Shown here: in pieces, positions 51,501 to 62,301 of the stretch
How positions within the stretch are numbered: position 1 is the first letter of the stretch
How the letters are laid out: every line of letters begins with the position of its first letter
NCBI RefSeq assembly: GCF_014529535.1
Contig: NW_023503584.1
Span: forward strand, 3,122,415-3,186,414
DNA from: Bradysia coprophila
Lineage: Eukaryota > Arthropoda > Insecta > Diptera > Sciaridae
DNA: 64,000 nt
Reading direction: 5' to 3'
Notes under the pieces: model-generated
Seen by the model: only the letters and a program-made list of their open reading frames with translations
What the model was told of the DNA's origin: nothing
Database searches by the model: none
Translations under genes and position numbers: made by a program

Positions 51501-54500
51501 ACGACGGCTTTAATGGACACATTTTCAAATAAAAGACGGGTGGGCGCTTAGACGTCAAGAAAATTATGAGGAAAAAAACTCCCCCTCAACTGGTACATTA
51601 GGTGGTTGGGTATTTATAACAGTTGCGAGGGTGTTTTTGTCTAATTACTTTCTTAATTGTTAGGCGAATATTCGTCTTTTATTTCAAAATACGTCAATTT
51701 ATGCATGAGGCCGTCATTGTGCAGAGTTGGTAATCTGAGACGTATAATAGTCTGGCTGCGGTTCTGCAGTAGTGGAGCATTTGAGTAAATTCTTGTTAAG
51801 TTTTTCTTTTCTTCTTATTTTATTTCCTTAATTTCTTCAGCTACGAATTTATTATGATTGCAATTATATTTCTAGCAATTAAAAACCAAAACTAAATCTT
51901 TTATATATTTTCTGGTGTTAAATTTTACATTGTTTTTTAATACATCCGAGCGGAAATTTGAAAAACAGACTTATGTGAATTTAGTAGAGCAATTATTGCC
52001 GTTATGGAATATATGAGCTTGCCTTCTGGCATTTTTTTTTTAAAAACTTATACAATTTTAGTGTTGGCAGTTGATGAGTCTTGCATTTATTAGAAGAATA
52101 AACTGTAGCAAAATAGTTTTGTTTTCATTTTCAATTGTTCAACTTATATTATTATTTAAAGACAAATAGAAAAGCAACACCGAGCGAAAATACAAATTAA
52201 TTGAATAGAATCTCGCTCAGTTAGTAATTAAACTAGAAATTCTATTTTATACAATACATCGAATGGGAGGCGATTAATTAAGCGTTTTTTCACTTGCATG
52301 CCCAATTATACACTTAAACGTGCCATTATTAATTCATATATATACCTCATCTCGTGACGAACAATGCTAATAAGAAAGGTAGAGAGTTTTGTCACAAAGT
52401 TGCTATGGTGGTGGCTGACACAGTGTTGATAAAAAAATTAATGTACTGCATGTCGTTAAAAGTTCACCACTTCTATGATGAATTGATTTTTCTTTCTTCT
52501 TTCAGTTGGGTAATTATGCCGTGTAGCAACAAGATGCCCTTTAAGTTCTTTCAATGGAAATCATTGGACGTCCTTTTTGTCCCATAAAAAAAATTCCATG
52601 AGAATTCGACTTTATTTAATAAACAGAGTGTAATGGACGGCCGAGATTTATGTGTCGTTAGGAAATCATGTTATATATTGTTTCGTACGGCCACATAATT
52701 GCGTCCGTGTGTGAATATAATATTCAAAAAGTCTGATGGTTGTTACATTTATGAAGGCGCCATAAAATAAGTACACATCTCTCTTGCACATATACGTGAC
52801 ATGATGTGGAAATGTAGAACAGTTCATGTGCGGACATAATATTTTTTTTTATAGTCGTTGACAAAGTAGGAGGTTGTGAAAAATCAATCATTATTTAGTA
52901 GCGGTATGGATGTAGCTCGACAGTCCGCACCAGGGACTATTTTTCAGGGAAAACATTTTCCGAAAATTTTCTCAAATTTTTCCTTTTTTTTTGAAAATGT
53001 AAGAAAATTTAGGATTTTTTTTTTCTCTAACCCTTACGTCAATTTTTGCACGGAATCATTTTGTGGACTTAAGATGGAAACTTTTGTGACAGTTTCCACG
53101 TCTCAAAAGCTTTATCTTCTCTGGAGTTTTAACGATTCATACTTTCATTGTGAGATGTAAGATACTGAGACTAGAGTAACTCTTCCTCGATCGAGAATTA
53201 TAGCTTCTGAAGAGTTGTGCATTGTCAAGAGATGTGACTTTCTGAGAGTTGTCATAGAAGTTGTAACTTCTCAAGACTTATAACTCCTCGTCAGGTTACA
53301 CTTCTGGAAGGCTTCTGGAAGAATTACGAGTCGGATTATACTAATATTCTCTAGAATTAAATTAGCTACAGACTGATGCTACTCATAACGAGAAATATAT
53401 CTACAATGACTTTGGAAGGGAGCACTTTGCTACATTTTACACTGCCATATCTAATATAAAACAACACAATCTGAGAAATTTAACAGAGATCCTCTTAACA
53501 CTAACTCAAAGTATAACTATCCTTTCACCTATTAGCAAACTTTCGGTCGTTGCGAAATTATTTTAAAAAGAAAACTTACGTATTTTTGAGACTACTAATA
53601 GTATAGCTTTATGAATTCTGGTAATGCGTTATTTGCGTATATATGCACTCAGCTTATAGTTAAATTTCTTTAGTCTGTCTCGTACTGTTTTTTTACTGCA
53701 CAAATGTTTTGTACATTTTACCATTTCAGTTAATTTTTATTTTCTTTTTTTCGTTTCACGAACACGTAAAGGAGTTTTTATTACATTTATATATTTAAAA
53801 ACCTACCACGCCTTACACAATTAACCCAATTTACATAATACATACCATATAAACAACAGAATATTTAATTCAACTTTTTCTTTTCAAATTTAATTTCATT
53901 TAACAAAATAATTGGTTTGGTTAATCCTCTTTCTGTTTGTGTATCCTATCAACATTGGATGTGAATTTGCTAAATGGTTGATTTCAGTTCTTTGTTTTAT
54001 TAAATTAAATTTGAAAATTGCATACACAGAAAAATGATACTCCGTTCCCAAGGATCACTTGCTAAGTTAGAAGGTGATTCGACCGACAGTGATACACAGT
54101 TGACGAAATTGGACGTTGTGCTGACGTTCCAATTGGAAGTGGTCGTTATGGAAGTGAAGGGACTGAAGTCACTAGCACCAAATCGAATCGTTTATTGCAC
54201 AATGGAGGTGGAAAGTTTTGAAAAATTGCAAACCGATCAGGCCGAAGCATCGAAACCAATGTAAGCATTTTGATTGTCTTTTCCGTTTTGTTCCATTCAT
54301 TTCAGACTATGAATACCCTTGCGTATGAATATTTATGTCTATGAGGTATTGAGTAAGTAATGAAAAAAGGGCTTTCTATCTGGCTTGTCAATAAATTGGA
54401 GTTTTCACTTTTGCAAGAGAGCGTATTTTTGTAATGCTGCGTTTCATGTAGTTCCATTCATTTCATTTAGTTTGAAATCCTTTTATCAGTGCAGTTACCG

Positions 54501-57262
54501 TACTTTGAGTACAATGGGCAGGCCAATAGTGGAATTTGTGGTACAACTTAGCCTCAATTTCATGCAAAGAGATTCGATAAAAATTGAATTTTTGGAAGGA
54601 TTGTTACAACATCTAGCTGGCGAGGGGTGAATCACTTTTAAGATTATTTTGGACTATTTTGAAGTGATTGTACTGTACCCTCGCTAGCTAGTGGTTTATG
54701 TCGTTCATCTCATGCATTAGCGGAAGCCTAAAACTTAATTGACTGGGTATTATAAGAGTCAGTAGAATTGCTTGTAGTTTGTACCAACTCATAACTTCTA
54801 CCATCTACTTCCAGATGACCCGATGAACTTTGTCATATTTTATTAAATTAATTAATTAAATTTACTGAAAGACTTGCTCTGACAAACTGCTTTCGATATT
54901 TCATGAGTCGGTTTATGCCGTTTATGCGTTTCATAGCCACATTATCTCATAACATATGTATCAGCTTTCATTCTCATAAGTTCAACCCGACGACATTGCT
55001 GCAACTTAATTTAGCTTTTTCGAACCCGCCGCCTATATTAGAATTCAGCTAATTCAAATTAAAATTTATCATATAAGGTGGGATACACAAGGTGACTTTA
55101 CAACAACCCATCCTCTTCCTGTGGTAAAAGTGAAGCTTTACACCGAAAATCCTGGAATGCTGGCATTAGAAGATAAGGAATTGGGCAAAGTCACACTGAA
55201 ACCAACTCCTTTATCTGGAAAAGTATGTACTCCCCGGCCTCTCGATATAGTTTTCATGATCATAATCATAATCATCAATAAATTTCAGTCACCTGAATGG
55301 TATCGAATGACTGTGGCCAAAAATTGCGCCGATCAAGATTTGAAAATAAAAATTGCCTGTCGCATGGACAAACCGTTGAATATGAAGCATTGTGGATATT
55401 TGTACGCGATCGGCAAGGGTGTGTGGAAGAAATGGAAGAAACGTTATTTTGTACTGGTGCAAGTGTCACAATATACCTTCGCAATGTGCAGTTACAAGGA
55501 GAAAAAGTCTGAACCATCCGAAATGAGTCAGCTCGATGGGTATTCAAATTAATTTCATTTTAACAGCGCCGACAGTAATTAACCTCTAATTCGTTTAAAA
55601 CTATCATTTACAGCTATACGGTAGATTACATTGAAGCAGCGAGTGGTACGTAAATCTATTTAGATATTTTTAGTCTTCCCTTTTCACATTTCGATTTTTA
55701 TTTCAGCAAATTTAATGGTGGGCATGGATTTGGAGGGAGGTCGTTACTTTTTTAATGCAGTTCGTGAGGGTGATAGCATTTTATATGCAAGTGACGATGA
55801 GAATGAATGCAGTTTATGGGTAATGGCAATGTATCGAGCAACAGGACAATCTCACAAGCCCACACCACCGTTGACGCAGGACAAAAATTCGACGATTTCT
55901 AAAATACAAGGCGATGCGGATAAAGCTCGAAAGCATGGAATGGAAGATTTTATCAGTGCCGATCCATGTACGTTTGATCACGCGAATCTGTTCCGAATGT
56001 TGCAGAATCTGACGCTGGATTATCGGTTAAATGATCCATATGCGTCGCTGGTAAGTTTCTTTCGTAGCCGAGGTGCATTAATTCCGGCTTTGCTAACACT
56101 ATTTTAACACAATTAAAGGGCTGGTTCAGTCCTGGACAAGTATTTGTGTTGGACGAATACTGTGCAAGATATGGTGTACGCGGCTGCTATCGTCACCTGT
56201 GTTACTTATCCGATCTATTAGAGCGTGCTGAACGCAACCATATGATCGATCCGACGCTGATCCACTACTCATTTGCCTTTTGTGCCAGTCATGTACATGG
56301 TAATCGTCCCGACGGGGTCGGTAGTATAGCTACAGAAGAAAAAGATCGATTCCAAGTAATCAAAGATCGATTGCGACATCTACTTGAGCTACAAATTACC
56401 AATTTTCGGTAGAATATTTCCCGTATTTATCAATCGAATCAATGGAGTGAGAATAAAATCTTTCTGAACAGGTTCTCGTTCCCGTTTGGCCGACCGGAAG
56501 GTGCCCTTAAAGCGACACTTTCATTATTGGAGAGAGTGCTAATGAAAGATATCGTGACGCCTGTACCACCTGAAGAAGTGCGACTTATGATAAAAAAGAG
56601 TCTGGAAACAGCGGCGTTGGTGAACTACACTCGTTTGTCGGGAGAGGCTAAAATTGAAGGTATAGTAGACAACTTAAATTACAATTCGTACAGACAATAG
56701 AGACAGTTAGGGATATTAAATCTACGAACCAGTTACGCCATACTCCCTCTGTCGTCATACCAATAGAAAAAATTGTTTCAAATTCTCTGGCCTATTGTTG
56801 TAAAACTAGCAAAAACCTCTTTGAGCACTTGGTCGCTATTCCGTTCAATACTCTGTCATGTTATCATTGTTCTTTATGATTACTACCGAGATCTCACAAC
56901 AGTCTACATATTAACACAAGCTACCCTAGAAGTCTAAAGTGGAACGAGGTCGCACGAAGGAAACTAAGTTTTTAATCAATAAAGCCGATAAGTCCGACTC
57001 GAACTCAGAGATCACGGTGTCTTTAATCTTTGGTTTCAAAACTTTAGATTTTCATATCATCTCTGACCGCATCTGACCTTGAATAATTTGCCTTTGTCAC
57101 AATTATACCAATGGCACATCCTGAATTAATCCAATCTCAATTGATTTAGACGATTTGCGTGGCGAAGTTATCGTTCCACCAGCGAAGAAATTGGAAGATT
57201 TAATTCATTTGGCCGAACTGTGCGTTGATCTGTTGCAGCAGAATGAAGAACATTATGCAGAG
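39396..57262 (+). CDS. Cadps: Calcium-dependent secretion activator CAPS/Cadps (exons 1-15; gene continues past the window)
   Basis: Coding exons: 39396-39793, 39864-39984, 40472-40639, 40745-40920, 41835-41920, 42406-42551, 45296-45546, 54030-54260, 55078-55222, 55289-55539, 55614-55645, 55707-56050, 56119-56408, 56472-56659, 57150-57262. All are GT-AG with matching phases and encode 980 residues. The start [13 protein letters not shown] is the conserved CAPS N-terminus. The order is: disordered H/G-rich region, helical region, C2 (about 462-600), PH (about 606-716) and the start of the MUN domain, breaking after [14 protein letters not shown] primes dense-core vesicles for calcium-triggered exocytosis by binding PI(4,5)P2 and SNAREs; loss impairs neuropeptide and transmitter release. 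The remaining MUN exons are not in the window. Exon 1 is preceded by an acceptor at 39219-39220, so a 5' UTR exon lies upstream. Confidence 0.95.
41299..41446 (+). repeat. Interspersed repeat copy in CAPS intron 4
   Basis: The two-box start (AATCTAGTACTCCATTTG, then GGTCTAGTACTTCAATTG) is followed about 70 bp later by ATCGTTGTCGATAACAGATGAC-type sequence. This is the best-preserved right end in the window. Confidence 0.6.
43664..43769. mobile_element. Hairpin MITE with CCTGTTTTGGACGTTGAT ends
   Basis: The left arm CCTGTTTTGGACGTTGATTT is mirrored by AAGATCAACCGTCCAAAACAGG-type sequence ending near 43769. The loop holds AGCCCGAACGAAGTGAGGGC. A second small inverted pair (TTTTCATGCC and GGCATGAAAA) follows at about 43777-43831. 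Half of this element is embedded at 25312-25432. Confidence 0.7.
45296..45546 (+). CDS. Cadps: CAPS exon 7
   Basis: This 251-nt exon encodes [20 protein letters not shown] through [20 protein letters not shown], both strongly conserved in CAPS. The acceptor TTCGAAAAG|CT has a weak polypyrimidine tract. An 8.5-kb intron follows. Confidence 0.92.
47768..47940. mobile_element. hAT-like MITE, CAGGGCCTATTTTTGG family, second copy
   Basis: The ends are CAGGGCATATTTTTGGGAAA and, inverted, CAGGACCTATTTTTGGAAAA. A perfect 8-bp duplication AGTCCTCT flanks it (47760-47767 and 47941-47948). The interior is made of degenerate AATTTGCTAAAATTT units. Confidence 0.85.
48543..48670. mobile_element. TA-flanked hairpin MITE (Tc1/mariner-like)
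   Basis: TA|CAGTGAACGACATCTCAA at the left and TTGAGATGTCGTTCACTG|TA at the right form inverted ends of about 45 bp, with TA dinucleotides at both borders. A TA target and a CAGT start are typical of Tc1/mariner derivatives. The 128-bp sequence is non-coding. Confidence 0.75.
48753..48835 (-). repeat. Interspersed repeat copy, minus orientation
   Basis: On the minus strand it reads AAATCTTGTACTTCTTCAGT, ATTTATTTCACTATATAAGA, and ends near CGTCGATGACAGATT. Its middle part also matches 26585-26645. Confidence 0.55.
51441..51773. repeat. Long imperfect inverted repeat in CAPS intron 7
   Basis: Arms of about 110 nt (51441-51551 and 51660-51773) share, inverted, TTATACGTCTCAGATTA, GACGGC, CAAATAAAAGACG and GCAGAA. 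Many of the differences would still pair as G-U in RNA. It could be an old fold-back element or a structured RNA. The spacer is about 108 nt. Confidence 0.6.
54030..55222 (+). CDS. Cadps: CAPS exons 8-9 (C2 domain)
   Basis: Exon 8 encodes [20 protein letters not shown] and [20 protein letters not shown]. Exon 9 begins by completing a split Met codon and encodes [20 protein letters not shown] and [10 protein letters not shown]. Together they form the C2 domain. The exon 9 acceptor (ATCATATAAG|GT) is weak but restores both frame and conserved sequence. Confidence 0.9.
55289..56050 (+). CDS. Cadps: CAPS exons 10-12 (PH domain) including a 32-nt microexon
   Basis: Exon 10 encodes [20 protein letters not shown] and [20 protein letters not shown]. 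Exon 11 (55614-55645) is a 32-nt microexon encoding [10 protein letters not shown] with split codons at both ends. Exon 12 completes the PH domain ([20 protein letters not shown]). Compared with the human protein, the insect sequence appears to have extra residues before LEGGR ([10 protein letters not shown]). The PH domain binds acidic phosphoinositides. Confidence 0.93.
56119..57262 (+). CDS. Cadps: CAPS exons 13-15 (start of MUN domain)
   Basis: Exon 13 begins [20 protein letters not shown] and includes [20 protein letters not shown]. Exon 14 encodes [20 protein letters not shown]. Exon 15 encodes [20 protein letters not shown]. The MUN domain of the CAPS/Munc13 family handles syntaxin/SNARE priming. 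It is cut here, and no continuation of the AFAW-type motif was found up to base 64000. Confidence 0.92.
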
Positions 57263-58216
57263 GTAAGTGATGTGAAATTGTAAATTTTTGGTTTCGTTAA
57301 AATTTAATTATTTCTCTTGATTTTGTACAATCTTTGATTTGATGTAACTATTGTATACGATATTCTATATTCAATTTTACCGTAATAAAAGTGTATGCCG
57401 TACACTTGCATTACATTATTTTACGAAATGAAATAGTTTTTTAATTCAAAATACTTTTCCAGCCGAAATTAATGTTGTAAAATCTATGTTGGATCCTTTT
57501 TAATCGCATTGAATATGATGTGAAAGTGAAATGAAAACAAACAAAAAATCCTACAACTGACCCCGTCACGCAAAGGAATTTCCACTTAAAAACTGCAATG
57601 TGACTGGACCATTAAATATGAAATCCTTTCATTGATCGAAAAAACAGTTTTTGATGGAAATTTCTTATCCATGTGAATGTTTTCAGTTGTAGATTCTTTA
57701 TGATATTACAGAATACGTTACATACCCTCTGATATGGTTCCATTGCTTCCGAATAAACTTTCGACAGCTCCATTTTTTTAACCACATTCGTAAATGTGAC
57801 CAGTCAAAAATCGGGTGAAAAATTCGATAAACAGCAGCATTTTGCAAAAACCATGTTTAAAGACATTTTTTAAATGGTAGAAACTTGGTTATTACAAAAT
57901 GGTGTCCGAATACAAGTACTGAGTTCATTCCAGACCGAAGAACATTTTTTTAAACAAGAAATAGCAGATTACATCCTTGTTCGCAAGGGAATATAGAAAT
58001 TTCCAAACAATTATCTCAGCTCCCGATATATGAGTTTTAACACTCACGTCAATGAAGAAATGACTCATTTCCCGGGGGCTTAGTGAGTAAAATTCTATGT
58101 CATTCCTCTGAAATGTGTCGTTTTTTTGTAAAAATTCATTTTGTTTATCTAGTGTCAAAACATCGCGACTTCGTCGCTCATTGCCGACACACTACAAACA
58201 AAACGTTGTTTCTAAC

Positions 58217-58315
58217 GCATGCTAAGAGGCTTTTTTTTTAGCGAACTCGATTCCAAACCTCGCCTCCGGCTCGTCCTGGAAACCTCTCATTCGCTAAAAA
58301 AGCCTCTTAGCATGC
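58217..58315. mobile_element. Short hairpin element with GCATGCTAAGAGGC ends
   Basis: GCATGCTAAGAGGCTTTTTT at the left pairs with AAAAAAGCCTCTTAGCATGC at the right, and AGCGAA pairs with TTCGCT inside. The loop has GCCTCCGGCTCG. No clear target duplication was found. Confidence 0.65.
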
Positions 58316-58514
58316 AGGAAAAATACTATTGTCGACCTTTAATGGACAGCTGCTAAATATTGTCAACAAATTAAATTCAATCTTCCTTTTCGTAACGAAT
58401 GGTTTCTGTCACTGTTTCGATATGATAGATGGTTAGGTGCATATTTCGATGCTTTGCATTTTACTAAGAAATGACCTCTTTGGTAGTGGAAAAGGTCCGT
58501 ATCGCCACATTGCG

Positions 58515-58673
58515 ATTTAATCTGTTACTTTACTTGTTTAAAAACTAATTGGAGATACTATGAATTGTGGTGCAAAATCTGTTACTTCAATAGTTTAATC
58601 ATACACTTCACTATAAAGTAGATTACTAGTCAGATACCTGATTATTTCTGTGATCACTGTCGCTAACAGATAA
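58515..58673 (+). repeat. Interspersed repeat copy
   Basis: Boxes TTAATCTGTTACTTTACTTG and AAATCTGTTACTTCAATAGT are followed by CACTGTCGCTAACAGATAA. Order and spacing match the copies at 15338 and 41299. Confidence 0.55.
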
Positions 58674-59740
58674 TTGTCCATTATTTTTTAGCAATGGTAA
58701 GGTTATCTCGTTGGAACTATGACTGAGAAGATAAACGTTATGTAACTTATTCTGTAATTGAAATACTTATATTATTCCCTTGTCTTATGTTTCTTATCAT
58801 TGAATTTAATTTCTTGTCTGTTCTTCTGTGTGAACGAATCGCTGTTCTCTATATTATAATTATATGAATTCTATGCATTGTCCTAATATTCGTGTGCGTT
58901 TTTTATGATTTAATTTTTTTTCTTCAAAATTTATTTTTTTAAATATTACTTCAACACTATACCTATCCAATGAGTGAACAAAATTTTTATTTTGGCTATT
59001 AAATTAACAATTATTTTAATTTACAGTCCTATACCTCTGCTAATGCCAAATTAATTCTATTTTTATTTTTGTGTTGTACCAATTGAAACTTTTAAATTTG
59101 AAAAAAAAAAAATCAAAAATTTTTTTATTTATGAAATTAACGTTGTGTTGCATTTTGGGATATGGTCATTGGTTGTGGCTTTTTATGTAAATAAATGTTT
59201 TGTTTGAATTAAACACCAACACACACAACACGCCCACAAACAACAGAAGACATTGAAGACATTTTCTGAATGTAATATCAACAATATCTTTGATTTTTAA
59301 TGATATTAAACCGTATACACACAGGAAGAAAAACAATCGTCTAATTCGTCTATTCGATAGTCCATATATATTCAATTATGAACTTTGTCGATACGAAAAA
59401 GCTTCCGGCTAGATTCTGAACATCAAACGATTTGAGTTTGGAAATGAGAACTTTTATGGTTTGAAATGTTTTTATGTTTGTATCAGAATATGAAACAAAT
59501 TCCACCCGTGGAGTGGCTTCTAGTCTTGACAAAAGCTACCCTAATCTATTTATCCAGAATCATAAGTTTTGTTTTCTTACGTCTATGTAATGACTAACAT
59601 AATTATTGGTCTGTTTCCTAACAAAAATGAGGACATTATTCGCACACGGGTGTGAATAGACTCAGTAAATTTACACAAATGAACAATCAATCTTCACCTC
59701 TATGAGTCTTCTTAGAAATATAAGTTCGATTGCTGCTTGT

Positions 59741-59828
59741 CACGGCAGAGTAAAGTAAACCAGACGGGAGCGCTCGATTTTACTTCAAAAATGAACCCCA
59801 CCTGCCAGGTTTATTTTACTGTGCCGTG
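59741..59828. mobile_element. 88-bp CACGGCAGAG hAT-like MITE with perfect 8-bp target duplication
   Basis: The ends CACGGCAGAGTAAAGTAAAC and its inverse (GTTTATTTTACTGTGCCGTG-like) are flanked on both sides by CTGCTTGT (59733-59740 and 59829-59836). This is the clearest evidence for hAT-type mobilisation of the family. Confidence 0.88.
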
Positions 59829-60470
59829 CTGCTTGTGCGAGGAAAAATAATAATATTTCACAGACTGTTCAATCAAAAGTTTTGATTCAAAACACATTTT
59901 TTATATCGAAACTGTATTACTATTAGCAACGCACTCCAAGAACAAGCAAAGGAACAAAATTTATTAGCTGTCATTTGGCCTCTTCTGAAGTTCTGTTCTT
60001 TTGCCTGTTTTTGGAGTGCAGTTTTTGCAGTCTGCACAAGTTATTACAGTTGTAATTTGTACAGAGCAAAAACAGATTTTATGTGGAAGGCCCATAATTT
60101 AACAGAAGAAATTAAAGTGTCAATTACCCCAAAGTCAAACGCCAAATACCAGAGCACTTTAAACAGGCAGCCGAACAGATTGAAACAAGGGACCTACTCG
60201 ACTCAGTAGTCATAATTTTTCGTAGATATTTAGTTTCTTATGCTGGTATAACCCCTGCGGTTCCCAAAGTAAGAGGCGTTTATAGTACTTTTCAATTTCT
60301 CAGTAAATTTTCCTAATTTAACTGCTTTCCAGACGATTTGGACTACTACACTGATAATTTATCTTCCTTACCAACAACGTTTCGTCTTGATTGATTTACC
60401 GGCTATCTGATCAAATTTTAGATAAATCTATTTCCTGTTTGATTCCAAATAGTCGACTTTATATTCGATC

Positions 60471-60645
60471 CACTGCAGAGTAAAGTAAACAAGGCAGGAG
60501 TGCTTGATTTGACTAAAGTATCTAGTAGCGAATAAAATTATTCAATTCATGTTCCTTTGAGTTTATTTCCATACTGTGTATTAGGTCCCTTATTTGACGT
60601 TTCAAAAATGAACCGCTCCAGCCTGGTTTATTTTACTCTGCCGTG
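60471..60645. mobile_element. 175-bp CACGGCAGAG hAT-like MITE
   Basis: CACTGCAGAGTAAAGTAAAC at the left and GGTTTATTTTACTCTGCCGTG-like sequence at the right, flanked by ATTCGATC and ATTCGATA (7 of 8 identical). Its right arm matches the left arm of the 810-bp copy at 33581, so they are deletion relatives. Confidence 0.85.
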
Positions 60646-62031
60646 ATTCGATAGAATGGAAATAAAGCTTGTCCTACCATTTCCTCTAGTTCTTTTCCCC
60701 TCATTATTCGCACCCGAGTTACTTTAAACATAAATTATCGTAAAGTTCTACCAGGGTTTGTTTGAAATACCAAATTTTTTCTTTCTTTTAAAACCAAATG
60801 TTTTAATTTAAAATGTAAATTGTTCAATGAAACTATTTCTTGAAAATCTCATCTAACGAGCTGTATTATTTCGAACAAAAGAATGAACCTTGTTATCGTT
60901 CTTCGTGTGAAAATGACTAACGAAATGAATTTTTCATTTTTATTTTATTATTTTCCTTTCCGTACAATTCAACTTACTTTCATGTAAGTGTTGCTCACTG
61001 CTTTTCAAATTAATTTTTTTTTCGCATCGATGTGAAGCTAAACGAAAGCCATCTTACAACTTCAAAAGGAATTGCACTTGAACTGTTTTGACAAAATATA
61101 TCACAAGAAGTCATATAATTTTCAATTTAGCTCACCAACATGACTAAATTACAGCTGAACATTATTATACGCGATGAATATTCTCACAACATTTTGAGCT
61201 TATTCAGGATTGTCGTTGTCGTTGATAAAGTTGGAGATTCGATATGAGAAAATGTGTTTTGTATCTGGCGTTGAATTTGCAATTCAGAATTGCACTCATG
61301 CAAATGCGGTTCCGTAATAAATTATGCTTTCATATAACATTGCTAAGTTACTTATCGATACTATTACTAAATTTCGACTGACTGAAACCATATCTTTTAC
61401 TTCATTTGTTTTAATATTTTTTTAACTATATGCAATGACTAGGTAATGAAACTGTAGGTATGTTGGTCTGAAAAATTAAGAGGTAAATGTTAAATTCTCA
61501 ACCAAATATGTAATTCTCAATATAAGTCACGTCACGTTTTATTGATAAACAAAATTTTGTATTGAAGTCGCTCTGCTGATTGACATATAACTACTGAAGT
61601 CATACAATTGCGCTAACAACGTTCAGAGACGAACAGCCTCTTTCACTTTGAATTTAAATTACCTTAGAGATTTCAAATGAAAACTGAATAATGAATTGAT
61701 GAATATTAATAAGTCAAATATGCTCAATGTAGCTGTCTGATAAGATTCAGAAATGTCTTCGATGTTAATTATATTGCAACAAATCGAAACACTAACAACA
61801 ACAACATACGAAGTTAACAAAATTTTCAGATAAAATTGAAACACAAAGCGATTCGTTATACGCGGTTGGATTGAATTTGATTTTCCCACTTTTTGAAGTA
61901 ATAAAAGGAAAAGATTTTTTAATTTTAATTTTATTTTTGAAAGATCCGATAAAAGTGAACAAGTGAAGAAAGCAAAAAAAATGTTTGAAAAAATCTTAGC
62001 AAATCAAAATACTAATTATTCTGCGCATTAG

Positions 62032-62301
62032 TTACGAAAACATGAACCGGAAGTCAACCAAGAGCAGCCTAATACGACGGACGGGGCTAATGCTAACAGT
62101 GTTGCAACAGCTCCAGTCGCTGGCAACTCGCCAGCTGCTACAGCTGGTCCATCTTCTGCTATCGTCAAGCAAAAGTCGCAGGCTTCGCCGGTTCCATATC
62201 GATATTGCATGCCAACGCATGCGGTCTACACTCCCCCAGTACCAACGGCACGTAACCAATACAAAATATATTCTCAAAGAAAATATTTTTTGTTTTTTTA
62301 A
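62032..62301 (+). CDS. Possible alternative CAPS exon, or exon of an unrecognised transcript
   Basis: After the acceptor GCGCATTAG the sequence becomes clearly more GC-rich and opens a frame in phase with CAPS exon 15 (phase 0). It encodes LRKHEPEVNQEQPNTTDG, then an A/P/S-rich stretch (VAGNSPAATAGPSSAIV) and PYRYCMPTHAVYTPPVP. It does not resemble the MUN domain. Two readings fit. A cassette exon could end at a phase-0 donor CCA|GTACC at 62239. Alternatively a terminal exon could run to the TAA at 62299-62301, with AATAAA at 62524-62529. The minus strand is also open here, so the coding strand is uncertain. Confidence 0.4.
   Translation, partial: LRKHEPEVNQEQPNTTDGANANSVATAPVAGNSPAATAGPSSAIVKQKSQASPVPYRYCMPTHAVYTPPVPTARNQYKIYSQRKYFLFF

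Larger units (their letters stand above)
45547..54029. other. CAPS intron 7 (8.5 kb)
   Basis: Very AT-rich, with no further CAPS-like exon recognised. It carries three inverted-repeat elements (47768, 48543, 51441), an interspersed-repeat copy on the minus strand (48753-48835) and a lone CAGGGACTATTTTTCAGGGA end at 52931. Low-complexity T and A tracts cluster around 47160-47620. Confidence 0.6.
57263..62031. other. 4.8-kb non-coding stretch after CAPS exon 15
   Basis: AT-rich intron sequence with no MUN-type exon. It contains hairpin and MITE elements at 58217, 59741 and 60471 and an interspersed-repeat copy at 58515-58673. Several TTTTATTT-type tracts occur around 58900-59130. Confidence 0.6.

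Noticed and set aside
52931..52953. Third copy of the CAGGGCCTATTTTTGG MITE
   Set aside because: Only one end (CAGGGACTATTTTTCAGGGA) is visible; I found neither the mirrored end nor a target duplication, so it is not called as an element.
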